A stretch of DNA of 64,000 nucleotides from Candidatus Chryseopegocella kryptomonas (GTDB lineage Bacteria > Bacteroidota > Ignavibacteria > Kryptoniales > Kryptoniaceae): assembly GCF_001536065.1 (NCBI RefSeq), contig NZ_CZVW01000004.1:1-64000 (forward strand). Reading direction: 5' to 3'. Positions 43,347 to 52,332 of the stretch are shown piece by piece. How positions within the stretch are numbered: position 1 is the first letter of the stretch; each line of letters starts with the position of its first letter. Below the pieces are notes generated by a model. It was not told the origin of the DNA, searched no databases, and saw nothing but the letters and a program-made list of their open reading frames with translations. Made by a program: the position numbers and the translations under genes.

Positions 43347-44650
43347 GCAGGGTTTATGAAACAATTATCGCTGGGTTAAATTCTTTTGATCCAGATGAAA
43401 GAAGGTTATCTGTTGAAGCAAGCGTGAGATTTGGTGATAGAGAAGAAGTTCTGGATAAGTTGATTGAACTTCTCAAAGATGAAGATAAAGGAGTAAGAGA
43501 TGCCGTCGCAAATTCTCTTTGGCACATTGCAAATGAATTTGATGGCACAAAAGATAAAATCATAAAAGGCATCGCAAATTTACTTCTGTGTGAAGATCTT
43601 AAATTGAGGAATTTATCCGCTGAATTGCTTGTAAAGTTTGGGAAATCTGCTTTAAAAGATGTGATAAAACTTGCTAATCACGATGACAAGGACATAAGAA
43701 AGATGGCTATTGATGTGATTGGGCTGATCGGGGATGATTCTGTAACCGATTTTTTAATTGAAAAGTTAAACGATCCAGACCCAAATGTTGTAACTTCTGC
43801 AATTGAAGCGCTTGGAAATATCGGAAATGATAAAGCGATTGGGAAGTTAATTGATGCATTTCAAATTCTTACATTCGCACAAACTCAAATAGTTGAATCG
43901 CTTGGAAAGTTGTGCAAAAATTCTGGCTTAAAGAAAATCCTATGCGAGTTTTTTACCGAAACATTTGCGACCGCCGACGATCCAATTTTAAAATGTGCAA
44001 TAGTTGAAGCAATCGGGAAGGCGGGAGATTCACGGAATCTTGAATTTTTAATGTCTTTAACATTTGACAGAAACATCGCAATTCAAAAAATGGCTATCGT
44101 TTCAATCGTCAATATATGCGCTCGTGAAAAATGCGAATTTAAATCAAATAAACATTTCTTCAAATCATTCTTTGAGAAGGCAATTGAAATTTTCAATGAA
44201 ACCGACGATCGGGAATTTAAACTCAACTTTTTGAACTTCGCTTCAAAATGGATTGAACACGATTATGTCAAAAAATTTATCCTTAATCTTTTGAGTGAGC
44301 GAAACGAACTAACTGAAAAAGCGATTGATATTTTGAACTCAAATGCCCAAGATTTTTTAGAATTTTCGCTTGAAAACGAAACAAACGCAGAAAATTTCAT
44401 TGACCTTGTTGAGATCTTGCTTTACAATTGCGGTAAAATTTTTGAGGATGTGGGATTGAGAAAATTGGTTGTAGATAAATTAACAAATGTTTTTTACGAT
44501 GTTGAACACGAAAAGAAAATCACAGTTTTAAATCTTTTGGTTTCGCTTGATGTGAAGACATTTGAAAAAATAATGAAACAATTGCAGGAATTGGACGATC
44601 CAGTTTTCAGAGATTACGCAGATATGTTCGGTTTAAACTTCGCAAAATAA
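43343..44650 (+). CDS. HEAT-repeat protein within the chemotaxis operon
   Basis: The 435-residue protein is built of HEAT/PBS-lyase-type helical repeats. About six are clear in residues 1-250, for example DEDKGVRDAVANSLWHIA and DDKDIRKMAIDVIGLIGDD. The C-terminal half is more diverged helical sequence. No catalytic motif is present. HEAT-repeat proteins occur in some other chemosensory operons, such as the Che7 system of Myxococcus, where the protein acts as a partner or chaperone. A scaffold role in the array or methylation control is therefore plausible. Confidence 0.85.
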   Translation: MSRVYETIIAGLNSFDPDERRLSVEASVRFGDREEVLDKLIELLKDEDKGVRDAVANSLWHIANEFDGTKDKIIKGIANLLLCEDLKLRNLSAELLVKFGKSALKDVIKLANHDDKDIRKMAIDVIGLIGDDSVTDFLIEKLNDPDPNVVTSAIEALGNIGNDKAIGKLIDAFQILTFAQTQIVESLGKLCKNSGLKKILCEFFTETFATADDPILKCAIVEAIGKAGDSRNLEFLMSLTFDRNIAIQKMAIVSIVNICAREKCEFKSNKHFFKSFFEKAIEIFNETDDREFKLNFLNFASKWIEHDYVKKFILNLLSERNELTEKAIDILNSNAQDFLEFSLENETNAENFIDLVEILLYNCGKIFEDVGLRKLVVDKLTNVFYDVEHEKKITVLNLLVSLDVKTFEKIMKQLQELDDPVFRDYADMFGLNFAK

Positions 44651-44665
44651 AAACAAAAATTCACG

Positions 44666-45529
44666 ATGTCATTTTCCCAAAGAGAAATAGAAAGTTTGAA
44701 ATTAACTGACGAAGAATTTTTTGAATTGAGAGATTACATCTCTCGCTTAACAGGGATTTACTTTCCAGAGAACAAAAAGTATCTCATTGAGTCAAGAATT
44801 CGCCCGAGAATTGAAGCGCTTGGCTTGAAATCTTATAGGGCTTATCTTGATTTTCTCAAATTCTCACCTTTCAGAGCACGAGAACTTGAAATTTTGTTCA
44901 AGTTGATAACGATAAACGAGACATATTTTTTCAGAGATGAATTGCAGTTAAAAGTCATAGAGGAGAAAATTTTACCCGAACTTATTCAATCAAAGCCGAA
45001 AAATGGTTTCAGAACTTTGCGAATTTGGAGCGCAGGATGTTCAACAGGCGAAGAACCTTACACAATTGCGATGATTTACCTTGAAAAAATAAAACCGAAA
45101 TTTCCAGATGTTAAGTTTGAGATCATCGGAACGGACATAAACAGTTCAGTCATTGAGGTTGCAAAAAGAGGAATTTACAGGCAGTATTCAATGCGTTATG
45201 TTCCAGAAAATTATCTACAAAGATATTTCAATTGCAACGGCGACGAATTTAAAATAAGCGAAGAAATAAAAAAACTTGTTCGGTTTGAGCAATTGAACTT
45301 GATGGATAGATTTCAGATGGTGATGATGAGAAATTTTGATCTTGTTCTGTTAAGAAATGTTCTCATTTATTTTGATGAGAATGCAAGGAAAGAGGTGGTT
45401 TCGTGGATTTACGACTCGCTCAATCGTGGGGGGTATCTTGTGATCGGGTATTCAGAGACATTGAGAAATGTGACAAAGGCGTTCAAAATAGTTTATTTTG
45501 ACAAAGTCGTCGCATATAAAAAAGAGTGA
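44666..45529 (+). CDS. cheR: Chemotaxis protein methyltransferase CheR
   Basis: CheR methylates glutamates of the MCP with SAM, setting receptor sensitivity. The 287-residue protein has the helical N-terminal domain (LRDYISRLTGIYFPENKKYLIESR), the NETYFFRD motif, SAM-binding RIWSAGCSTGEEPYTIAM and the late LVLLRNVLIYFDE block. Length and motifs are normal. It pairs with CheB at the end of the operon. Confidence 0.96.
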   Translation: MSFSQREIESLKLTDEEFFELRDYISRLTGIYFPENKKYLIESRIRPRIEALGLKSYRAYLDFLKFSPFRARELEILFKLITINETYFFRDELQLKVIEEKILPELIQSKPKNGFRTLRIWSAGCSTGEEPYTIAMIYLEKIKPKFPDVKFEIIGTDINSSVIEVAKRGIYRQYSMRYVPENYLQRYFNCNGDEFKISEEIKKLVRFEQLNLMDRFQMVMMRNFDLVLLRNVLIYFDENARKEVVSWIYDSLNRGGYLVIGYSETLRNVTKAFKIVYFDKVVAYKKE

Positions 45530-45540
45530 GGTGAGAAGCC

Positions 45541-45909
45541 ATGTCAAAAACAATTCTTGTAGTTGACGATTCTGCGACAATAAGAAAATTTGTCTCACTT
45601 GCACTTGAAAATCTCGGATATAAGGTTTTCACAGCGTCAGATGGGATGGAAGTTTTTGAGGTTCTCTCAAAAGTTAATTCGGTTGATTTAATCATAACGG
45701 ACATAAACATGCCAAATCTTGATGGATTTGAACTAATAAAAATTCTTCGTTCGGATGATAGATTTAAAGATGTTCCGATAATAATTCTTTCTTCTCTGTC
45801 GGATGGAAAAAGCATTGACATGGGGTTAAAGCTTGGTGCAAATTCATACCTTATCAAGCCATTTAACGCAAAACGAATTCAATACGAGGTTTCAAAGTAT
45901 CTAAATTAA
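45541..45909 (+). CDS. CheY-like response regulator (first copy)
   Basis: This is a single receiver domain of 122 residues with acidic pocket VVDDS, phospho-acceptor D54 in IITDINMP, Ser/Thr switch in IILSSLSDG and K in LIKPFNAKR. It has no output domain. Together with the next gene and the operon's first gene it makes three stand-alone receivers; one may act as a phosphate sink. An SD (GAGGTGAGAAG) precedes the ATG. Confidence 0.93.
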   Translation: MSKTILVVDDSATIRKFVSLALENLGYKVFTASDGMEVFEVLSKVNSVDLIITDINMPNLDGFELIKILRSDDRFKDVPIIILSSLSDGKSIDMGLKLGANSYLIKPFNAKRIQYEVSKYLN

Positions 45910-45923
45910 AGGAGGTGAAAATT

Positions 45924-46307
45924 ATGGAGGATGGCAAAATCAGATTTCTTGTTGTTGATGATTCACCAACTATGCGAAGGATAGTTATAAATGCTTTGAA
46001 AAACATCGGATACACGGACATAGTTGAGGCAGAAGATGGCAAAGATGCGCTTGCAAAACTTTATGCTGAAAAAATTGATTTTATCATAACTGATTGGAAC
46101 ATGCCGAATATGACAGGACTTGAACTGACGAAAGCGGTTCGTTCAGACCCAAACTTTGCAAACATCCCGATCCTTATGGTCACGACAAGAGGTATGAAAC
46201 AAGATGTGCTTGAAGCACTTCAAGCTCGGGTAAATAATTACATTGTTAAGCCATTCACACCGCAAATTTTAAAGGAAAAAATTGAACAGATTCTGAAAAC
46301 ATTGTAG
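45924..46307 (+). CDS. cheY: Chemotaxis response regulator CheY (second copy)
   Basis: The 127-residue receiver resembles the motor-binding CheY: VVDDSPTMRRIV, phospho-acceptor D57 in IITDWNMPNMTG, switch Thr in LMVTTRG and K in NYIVKPFTPQ with the adjacent aromatic residue. The ATG at 45924 is chosen because AAAGGAGGTG lies 7-8 nt upstream. A GTG at 45915 sits within that SD and is unlikely. CheZ follows directly, so this is the probable target of its phosphatase activity. Confidence 0.93.
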   Translation: MEDGKIRFLVVDDSPTMRRIVINALKNIGYTDIVEAEDGKDALAKLYAEKIDFIITDWNMPNMTGLELTKAVRSDPNFANIPILMVTTRGMKQDVLEALQARVNNYIVKPFTPQILKEKIEQILKTL

Positions 46308-46317
46308 GAGGCGAATT

Positions 46318-47154
46318 ATGGAAGCGAAAAAAGAATCCAACTTTATAAAGCAAATTGATTTTATCCTGCGTGAGATAGAAGAGTTAAAAGCAATTTTCAT
46401 ACTTGGTCAGAGGGTAATACCGTTTCTTGAAGAGCTTTTCGTCTTCGTCAGGGAAGTTGGACCAATGCTTGCGGAGATAAATAAATCCCTTGAAGAAAGC
46501 TCAAATAAAATCCCGAGAGCGTCAAATCAACTTAACACCGTAACAAAGACAACGGAAATGGCAACAACCGAAATTCTTGATGCGCTTGATGAAATGAGTT
46601 TAAAATTTGGAGAGATCAAAGGTTACATCTCCGCTATGAAACTTTGCTATCAAAAACAACAAAAATTGGCAAGAAGAATAAAAAAGCAAATTGAAAAAGG
46701 AGATCTTGAAAGTGTAAAAGAATTATGGGGGAAATTTTATGAGGTTTTATCAAATTGCAACGGGTTTGATGATGTCTTTGAAAAATTATCGGAAGTCAAG
46801 CAAAATGCGGAAAACATAATGTATGCACTTCAATTTCAAGATATAACTGCACAACAGATATCGGCGATAAATTATCTTATCGGCTCAGTTCAAGAAAAAA
46901 TCACGCACCTGCTTTCAAAACTTGGAAATACGGAAACAAGGAAACATGAACTTGAAACATATTCGGATTTTTCCGAGAAATCATTTAACCCATCGGCTGA
47001 ATATGACAAATCAAGCTTAAAACAGGAAATTGTTGATGAGATCATAAAAAATTCACCAAAATCTTTAAAAACAATTGACGAAAACGAGGGAATAGCATCG
47101 CAGGAAGAAATTGATAAACTTTTCAACAAAGATAAAAATAATCAAGAGGTTTGA
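46318..47154 (+). CDS. cheZ: CheZ-like CheY-P phosphatase
   Basis: CheZ speeds dephosphorylation of CheY-P. The 278-residue protein is a long helical hairpin. It carries the catalytic block ALQFQDITAQQ in which D175 and Q179 match Asp143 and Gln147 of E. coli CheZ. The C-terminus ends in a linker and SQEEIDKLFN, similar to the CheY-binding tails of CheZ and to the N-terminal SQEEID peptide of FliM. It is longer than E. coli CheZ (214). CheC and CheX phosphatases are absent here. Confidence 0.85.
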   Translation: MEAKKESNFIKQIDFILREIEELKAIFILGQRVIPFLEELFVFVREVGPMLAEINKSLEESSNKIPRASNQLNTVTKTTEMATTEILDALDEMSLKFGEIKGYISAMKLCYQKQQKLARRIKKQIEKGDLESVKELWGKFYEVLSNCNGFDDVFEKLSEVKQNAENIMYALQFQDITAQQISAINYLIGSVQEKITHLLSKLGNTETRKHELETYSDFSEKSFNPSAEYDKSSLKQEIVDEIIKNSPKSLKTIDENEGIASQEEIDKLFNKDKNNQEV

Positions 47155-47156
47155 AT

Positions 47157-48878
47157 ATGTCGGTTCCCGCAATTTTTGACGAGGAAATGAAGGAAATTGT
47201 AGAAAGTTTCATAATTGAGACAAAGGAACTTCTTGAAAAACTTGACAATGATTTGATTGAACTTGAAAAAAGACCCGAAGATACCGAGCTTTTAAACGCA
47301 ATTTTCAGATATGTCCATACGATAAAAGGGACATCTTCATTTATCGGATTTGAGCAAATGAGCGAACTCACACATAAATTTGAAGACATTTTGAACAAAC
47401 TCAGAAAAGGTGAATTAAAAGTCAGACCTGACATAATGGATGTAATGCTTGAGGCGTTTGATTTGATGAAGATATTGCTTTCAAAACTTGAAGCGAAGGA
47501 TTTAAGCCCGATTGAAATTGAAAATGTTGTCGCAAAATTTGAAAAAATAAGCCGTGGTGAAATCATTGGTGATGAAGAAAGTTCGGAGATAAAAGTTGAG
47601 CAGGATTTAAGCGAAAACAATGAAAAGCTAACGGAAGAACAAAGCACATCTCAAAAGGCACAAACAAAGGTAATTGATAAGACGATACGAATTGATGTTG
47701 AACGGCTTGATGAGCTTATGAATCTTGTGGGTGAGCTTGTGCTTGGGAGAAATAGGTTATCACAGATAATTTCAAATGTGGTTGAAAAGTTTGAAGGTGA
47801 AACTTTAGCACGTGAGTTAATAGATACCGTTTCTCAAGTTGATTATTTGACATCGGAACTTCAAAATGTTGTTATGCGTGCGAGGATGTTGCCGATTGCA
47901 AAAGTTTTCAGCAAATTCCCACGACTTGTGAGAGACCTTTCAAGAGAGATGAACAAGGAAGTTGAACTTTTCATTTACGGTGAAGAGACAGAGGTTGATA
48001 AATCTGTAATTGAATACATTCACGACCCGCTTGTTCATATAATAAGAAATGCAATTGACCACGGGATTGAACCACCTGAGGAGAGAAAAAAACTTGGCAA
48101 ACCTGAAAAAGGCAAAGTTATTTTAAAAGCAGAACACGAAGGAAATTACATAGTCATATCGGTTGAAGATGATGGGCGTGGGATTGATCCGGAGAAAATA
48201 AGAAGGAAAGCAATTGAGAAAAAACTTTTGACCGAGCAGGAAGCGATGTCAATAAGCGATAAAGATATTTTAAATTTCATCTTCATTCCGGGTTTCAGCA
48301 CAGCAAGCAAAGTGACGAATGTATCTGGACGAGGCGTCGGGCTTGATGTGGTCAAAGCAAATATAACAAAGTTAAATGGAATGATTGATGTTCAATCAAC
48401 GCCGGGACACGGGACAAAATTTATCTTGAAACTTCCTTTAACGCTTGCAATAATACAGGGACTTCTCGTCAATGTCTGTGATGAAATTTTCATCATACCG
48501 CTTTCGTCTGTGATTGAAGTCGTCAGAATAAAACAAGAACAAATCCACAGAATAAAAAACAAAGAAATGATCCGTTTGAGAGATTCGGTTTTACCGCTTG
48601 TGCGACTTGAGCAAATTTTCAATTTGAAAACCAATGGCGATGAGAAAAAATATCTTTACATCGTTGTTCTCGGTCTTGCGGAGAAAAAACTTGGTGTGGT
48701 TGTTGACGGTTTGATAGGGCAAAAAGAAGTCGTCATAAAATCTCTTGGCTCATATCTTAACAATACAAGAGGAATTGCGGGAGCAACGATACTTGGCGAT
48801 GGGACAGTGAGAATGATAATTGATGTCGCACAAATTTTTAAAATGTCCGCTGAAAATTCTTTTAGTTTCATTGTTTAA
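47157..48878 (+). CDS. cheA: Chemotaxis histidine kinase CheA
   Basis: CheA phosphorylates CheY and CheB in response to the receptor. From the ATG at 47157 it has 573 residues. The Hpt domain has phospho-acceptor H54 in RYVHTIKGTSSF. A short acidic linker follows (about 130-175) with no clear P2 domain, then the dimerisation domain (RIDVERLDELMNLVGELVLGR). The ATPase has HIIRNAIDHGIE and SVEDDGRGIDP, and a C-terminal CheW-like domain ends the protein. Lack of P2 is a known variation. A TTG at 47151 overlapping cheZ is a weaker start. Confidence 0.96.
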   Translation: MSVPAIFDEEMKEIVESFIIETKELLEKLDNDLIELEKRPEDTELLNAIFRYVHTIKGTSSFIGFEQMSELTHKFEDILNKLRKGELKVRPDIMDVMLEAFDLMKILLSKLEAKDLSPIEIENVVAKFEKISRGEIIGDEESSEIKVEQDLSENNEKLTEEQSTSQKAQTKVIDKTIRIDVERLDELMNLVGELVLGRNRLSQIISNVVEKFEGETLARELIDTVSQVDYLTSELQNVVMRARMLPIAKVFSKFPRLVRDLSREMNKEVELFIYGEETEVDKSVIEYIHDPLVHIIRNAIDHGIEPPEERKKLGKPEKGKVILKAEHEGNYIVISVEDDGRGIDPEKIRRKAIEKKLLTEQEAMSISDKDILNFIFIPGFSTASKVTNVSGRGVGLDVVKANITKLNGMIDVQSTPGHGTKFILKLPLTLAIIQGLLVNVCDEIFIIPLSSVIEVVRIKQEQIHRIKNKEMIRLRDSVLPLVRLEQIFNLKTNGDEKKYLYIVVLGLAEKKLGVVVDGLIGQKEVVIKSLGSYLNNTRGIAGATILGDGTVRMIIDVAQIFKMSAENSFSFIV

Positions 48879-48898
48879 TAAAAAATTTTTTCCAAGTT

Positions 48899-49963
48899 AT
48901 GGATTCAAATAGTGAAATAAAAGTCATTGTCGTTGATGACTCCGCTTTTATGAGGAAATCAATATCAATGATGCTTGAATCTGACCCGCAGATAAAAGTT
49001 ATAGCAACTGCAAGAGATGGAGCGGAAGCAATTGAAAAAATCAAAAATCTTAAACCTGATTTAGTCACGCTTGATGTTGAAATGCCACGAATGGATGGGT
49101 TGACGGCGTTGAAAATAATAATGAAAGAATGCCCAGTTCCTGTCTTGATGGTAAGCTCACTCACAACAGAAGGAGCAGAGGTAACGCTTGAAGCCCTGAA
49201 ACTTGGTGCAGTTGATTTCATACCAAAACAACTCTCCTATGTCTCGCTTGACATAATCAAGATAAAAGATGAATTAATTCAAAAAGTCAAATCAATTGTA
49301 AACAGCAAATACATCAGACGCAAAATTTACAAGCGTGAGCCGGAGCCAATTTCCAATGAGATAAAATTAACTCAAATTAGACGAGATTTTGAACTCGTTG
49401 CAATTGGTGTTTCAACCGGTGGACCGATGGCGCTTCAAGAAGTCCTTTCAAAAATACCTGAAAATTTCCCCGCAGGAATTGTAATTGCACAGCATATGCC
49501 TCCAAACTTTACAAAATTGCTTGCAGAAAGATTAAATGCCGTGAGCAAAATTGAAGTAAGAGAAGCACAAAGTGGTGATGTTGTTAAACCTAAACTTGCT
49601 CTCGTTGCGCAAGGTGGGAAAAATTTGATCTTTGAAAAAGTTTTGGGTGAAAAAGTTGTAAGAATTGTTGATAAACCCGATACGCTTTATAAACCGTCAG
49701 TTGATGTGATGATGGAATCCGCATCCGAAGTTTTTGGTGAGAAAGTTTTAGGTGTAATTATGACAGGAATGGGAAAAGATGGACTTGAAGGATTGAAGAA
49801 GGTAAAGCAAAAAGGTGGATACATCATCGCACAAAGCGAAGAAACATGCGTCGTCTATGGGATGCCAAAAGCAGTAGTTGACGCTGGAATCGCAGACAGC
49901 ATCATTCCACTTGATAAAATTGGCGAAGCAATTGCGAAAATTGTGGCGGATAATCGCTTTTAA
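48899..49963 (+). CDS. cheB: Chemotaxis response regulator methylesterase CheB
   Basis: CheB removes methyl groups from, or deamidates, the MCP once phosphorylated by CheA. The 354-residue protein has a receiver (D59 in LVTLDVEMPRMDG), a linker and the methylesterase domain with the catalytic triad: S172 in GVSTGGP, H199 in IAQHMPP and the Asp in MTGMGKDGLEG. It is the last gene of the operon; the convergent methyltransferase gene ends 3 bp away. No CheD is present, so deamidation would rest on CheB. Confidence 0.97.
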   Translation: MDSNSEIKVIVVDDSAFMRKSISMMLESDPQIKVIATARDGAEAIEKIKNLKPDLVTLDVEMPRMDGLTALKIIMKECPVPVLMVSSLTTEGAEVTLEALKLGAVDFIPKQLSYVSLDIIKIKDELIQKVKSIVNSKYIRRKIYKREPEPISNEIKLTQIRRDFELVAIGVSTGGPMALQEVLSKIPENFPAGIVIAQHMPPNFTKLLAERLNAVSKIEVREAQSGDVVKPKLALVAQGGKNLIFEKVLGEKVVRIVDKPDTLYKPSVDVMMESASEVFGEKVLGVIMTGMGKDGLEGLKKVKQKGGYIIAQSEETCVVYGMPKAVVDAGIADSIIPLDKIGEAIAKIVADNRF

Positions 49964-49966
49964 GGT

Positions 49967-50572
49967 TCATGGTTTCATCCCGACTATCAACTTCACAACA
50001 CCGTCATAGATATTTTCAACTTTCTCAATTTTTATCCCCGACCTCTGTGCAAGTTCAACTGTTCTACGATTTATGTTTTCACCAAAAATTGAAGTAAAAC
50101 GATTTGCTATGTCAAAAATTTTTGATGCAAACTTTCCATCAGGTCGGACATGTTCAAGCAAAATCAATCTTCCACCCGATTTTAAAACCCGCAGGATTTC
50201 AGAAAATCCTTTTTCAGGATTGTTAACTTCACAAAACACGAAAGTTGCGAAAACTGTATCAAATTTTTCATCTTCAAATGGCAACGCTTCAGCACTCGCA
50301 CATATGAAAGAGACATTGCTTTTAAAAATTTTCGCTCTCTTAATTGCTCTTTCCAGCATTTCAAATTTCGGTTCAACGCCGATGATTTTAACCCCGTCTG
50401 GATAAACAGGTATATTTAATCCTGTGCCAACTCCGAGTTCAAGCACATTTTCACCTTTGACCAAGCGTAAAATTTTCTTTCTCAATTTTCTTAATCCAGT
50501 TCTTTCAACAGGCGACATAAAAAAATCATACGCAAGGGCGAAAATTTTTCTAAAAAATTTTTTCAGAGCCAT
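49967..50572 (-). CDS. Class I SAM-dependent methyltransferase (UbiE/COQ5-like)
   Basis: The 201-residue protein has SAM motif I NVLELGVGTGLNIPVYP, motif II IIGVEPKFEMLE, FICASAEALPFEDEKFDTV and the post-motif EILRVLKSGGRLILLEH. This resembles phospholipid or quinone methyltransferases (PmtA/UbiE group). An amphipathic N-terminal helix could touch the membrane. Substrate unknown. It overlaps the upstream epimerase by 10 bp and is the last gene of the cupin-to-methyltransferase run. Confidence 0.85.
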   Translation of the reverse strand: MALKKFFRKIFALAYDFFMSPVERTGLRKLRKKILRLVKGENVLELGVGTGLNIPVYPDGVKIIGVEPKFEMLERAIKRAKIFKSNVSFICASAEALPFEDEKFDTVFATFVFCEVNNPEKGFSEILRVLKSGGRLILLEHVRPDGKFASKIFDIANRFTSIFGENINRRTVELAQRSGIKIEKVENIYDGVVKLIVGMKP

Positions 50573-51540
50573 TTGTTTTCAACATACCATTTCATTGTCT
50601 TTCTCATTCCTTCTTCAAGTGATACCTTTGGGACAAAGCCGAGTTCTTTTTTTGCTTTTTCAATTGAGCAAGCCCAGTTTTTTTGCCTTAAATCTTTCAC
50701 TTTCTCAACATTTAAAGGCGATGCTTTACCACGGATTTTGAAAAACATCTCGGATATAAATGCAAAAGAATACAAAAACGGCGCTGGAATTTTCAATTTT
50801 ATAACTTTTCTATCAAGCGACTTCAAAACCGCATCCTCAATCTCTCTCCATGTGTAAATTCCTTCACCCGAGATAAAATAAATTTCCCCTGTTGATCTTT
50901 CACTTTCACCAGCGAGTATGAAACCATCAACGAGGTCAGAAACATAAACCAAGCTCAAAATTTGCTCCTGCGGTATAACAACGGGAAGAAAACCAAATTT
51001 AACATATTTGAAAATTTCAAATGTATAAGTATCTCGTGGTCCATAAACCGATGGCGGACGAACTATAACAATGGGAACTTTATCCTTGTAAGACAGAGCG
51101 ACTTTTTCAGCCTCCGCTTTGCTTTTACCGTAAGAAGTTATCGGATGATATGGTGTTAATTCATCAACAGGGATAGCGTCTTCGCCTGGACCAACAGCTG
51201 CTAAACTGCTTGCAAGTATAAACTTTTTAAGATTTTGATTTTTCAAACATGCATCAAGCAAATTCTTCGTTGTCTCAACATTTCCAGCGTAATAATCTTT
51301 GTAATTTTTCCCCTTCGTCACACCAGCAATGTGATAAACATAATCAACATCTTTAACTGCATTTTCAAGGAAACCAACATCAAACAAACTTCCCTTCACA
51401 ATTTCAACATCCTTTCCCTCAAGCCATCTCAAATTACTTGTATCTCTCACGATACATTTTACTTTATAACCACGCTTCAAAAGTTCATCGACAAGATGAC
51501 TTCCTATAAAACCAGTTCCTCCCGTTACAAGCGCTTTCAT
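50563..51540 (-). CDS. NAD-dependent epimerase/dehydratase family protein
   Basis: This extended SDR has 325 residues with the Rossmann motif VTGGTGFIGSHLVDELL, DVDYVYHIAGVTKG, the catalytic Ser region LASSLAAVGPG and the YxxxK in TSYGKSKAEAE. It resembles dihydroflavonol-4-reductase-like and sterol-dehydrogenase-like proteins rather than UDP-sugar epimerases. The substrate is unknown. It lies between the DUF3108 gene (12 bp) and the methyltransferase, in an envelope-leaning run. Confidence 0.88.
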   Translation of the reverse strand: MKALVTGGTGFIGSHLVDELLKRGYKVKCIVRDTSNLRWLEGKDVEIVKGSLFDVGFLENAVKDVDYVYHIAGVTKGKNYKDYYAGNVETTKNLLDACLKNQNLKKFILASSLAAVGPGEDAIPVDELTPYHPITSYGKSKAEAEKVALSYKDKVPIVIVRPPSVYGPRDTYTFEIFKYVKFGFLPVVIPQEQILSLVYVSDLVDGFILAGESERSTGEIYFISGEGIYTWREIEDAVLKSLDRKVIKLKIPAPFLYSFAFISEMFFKIRGKASPLNVEKVKDLRQKNWACSIEKAKKELGFVPKVSLEEGMRKTMKWYVENKWL

Positions 51541-51552
51541 ATTCGGTTGAGT

Positions 51553-52329
51553 TTATTTTTTATCCGCAACCTGAGGTGGTTTCCATTTATCTCTGTTCCA
51601 TTTTACAAGTTCAATTCTAACACTACCAACAGAAGTTTTAAAATACGCTTTTATAGGTATCCTTGCTGAATCATCCGAATAATAAGCGATGAAATCGCCA
51701 GTTACACCAGCTATCTCTTCGGCAACAAACGGAATAAATCCGCTTATTTTTTTCGCTCTTATCAATGAATCACCAAATTTAATCGTTGAATTTTCGCTTG
51801 GGAAATTTATCTCAACATCTTTGACATCAAGCTGAATCAAAATTGGTGCGGTAATTTTCTGACCTGTTCCAAGGAGTTTGCGCGTGAGATAAAAAGCTGC
51901 GATGCCATTATAAAAACTTCGTGTATTTTTCTCCACAATGTTTATCACTTCACCTGTTTGAACATCTTTTTGAACGGCGACGATTTTATCTCCCATCCGC
52001 TCAAAAATTGTGACAACTTTTCTTCCCTTTATCATCTCATAAATTAAAAACTTTGCATCAAGAAGCGAATCAATGTTGAATTCACTTTCAAAGCCGTAAT
52101 GAATGCTTATAAAGAAAAGCCACGGATTTGAATCCATCAGAAAACGTGACTTAACATATTCTCCATCTGTTTCAGTCCATATCTTTATACTGCCGAGGTT
52201 TATGAAACCCCAGAAAGCGTGATATTCAAGGTATTCATCTTCAAGTTTAAAGTTATTTTGTGGAACGGCGCTCGCACCGAAATAAATAAAAAGCACCGCA
52301 AAAGGTAAAATCAGAAAAAATTTTTTCAT
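51553..52329 (-). CDS. DUF3108-family secreted protein
   Basis: The 258-residue exported protein has a signal peptide (about 1-21). Its pattern is typical of DUF3108: EYLEYHAFWGFINLGSIKIW, a FESEFNIDSLLDAKFLIYE strand pair, NTRSFYNGIAAFYLTRKL and the C-terminal ARIPIKAYFKTSVGSVRIEL. The family's role is unknown. The gene is only 3 bp after the large M1 peptidase gene, so the two products may work together at the outer membrane. Confidence 0.8.
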   Translation of the reverse strand: MKKFFLILPFAVLFIYFGASAVPQNNFKLEDEYLEYHAFWGFINLGSIKIWTETDGEYVKSRFLMDSNPWLFFISIHYGFESEFNIDSLLDAKFLIYEMIKGRKVVTIFERMGDKIVAVQKDVQTGEVINIVEKNTRSFYNGIAAFYLTRKLLGTGQKITAPILIQLDVKDVEINFPSENSTIKFGDSLIRAKKISGFIPFVAEEIAGVTGDFIAYYSDDSARIPIKAYFKTSVGSVRIELVKWNRDKWKPPQVADKK

Positions 52330-52332
52330 ATT

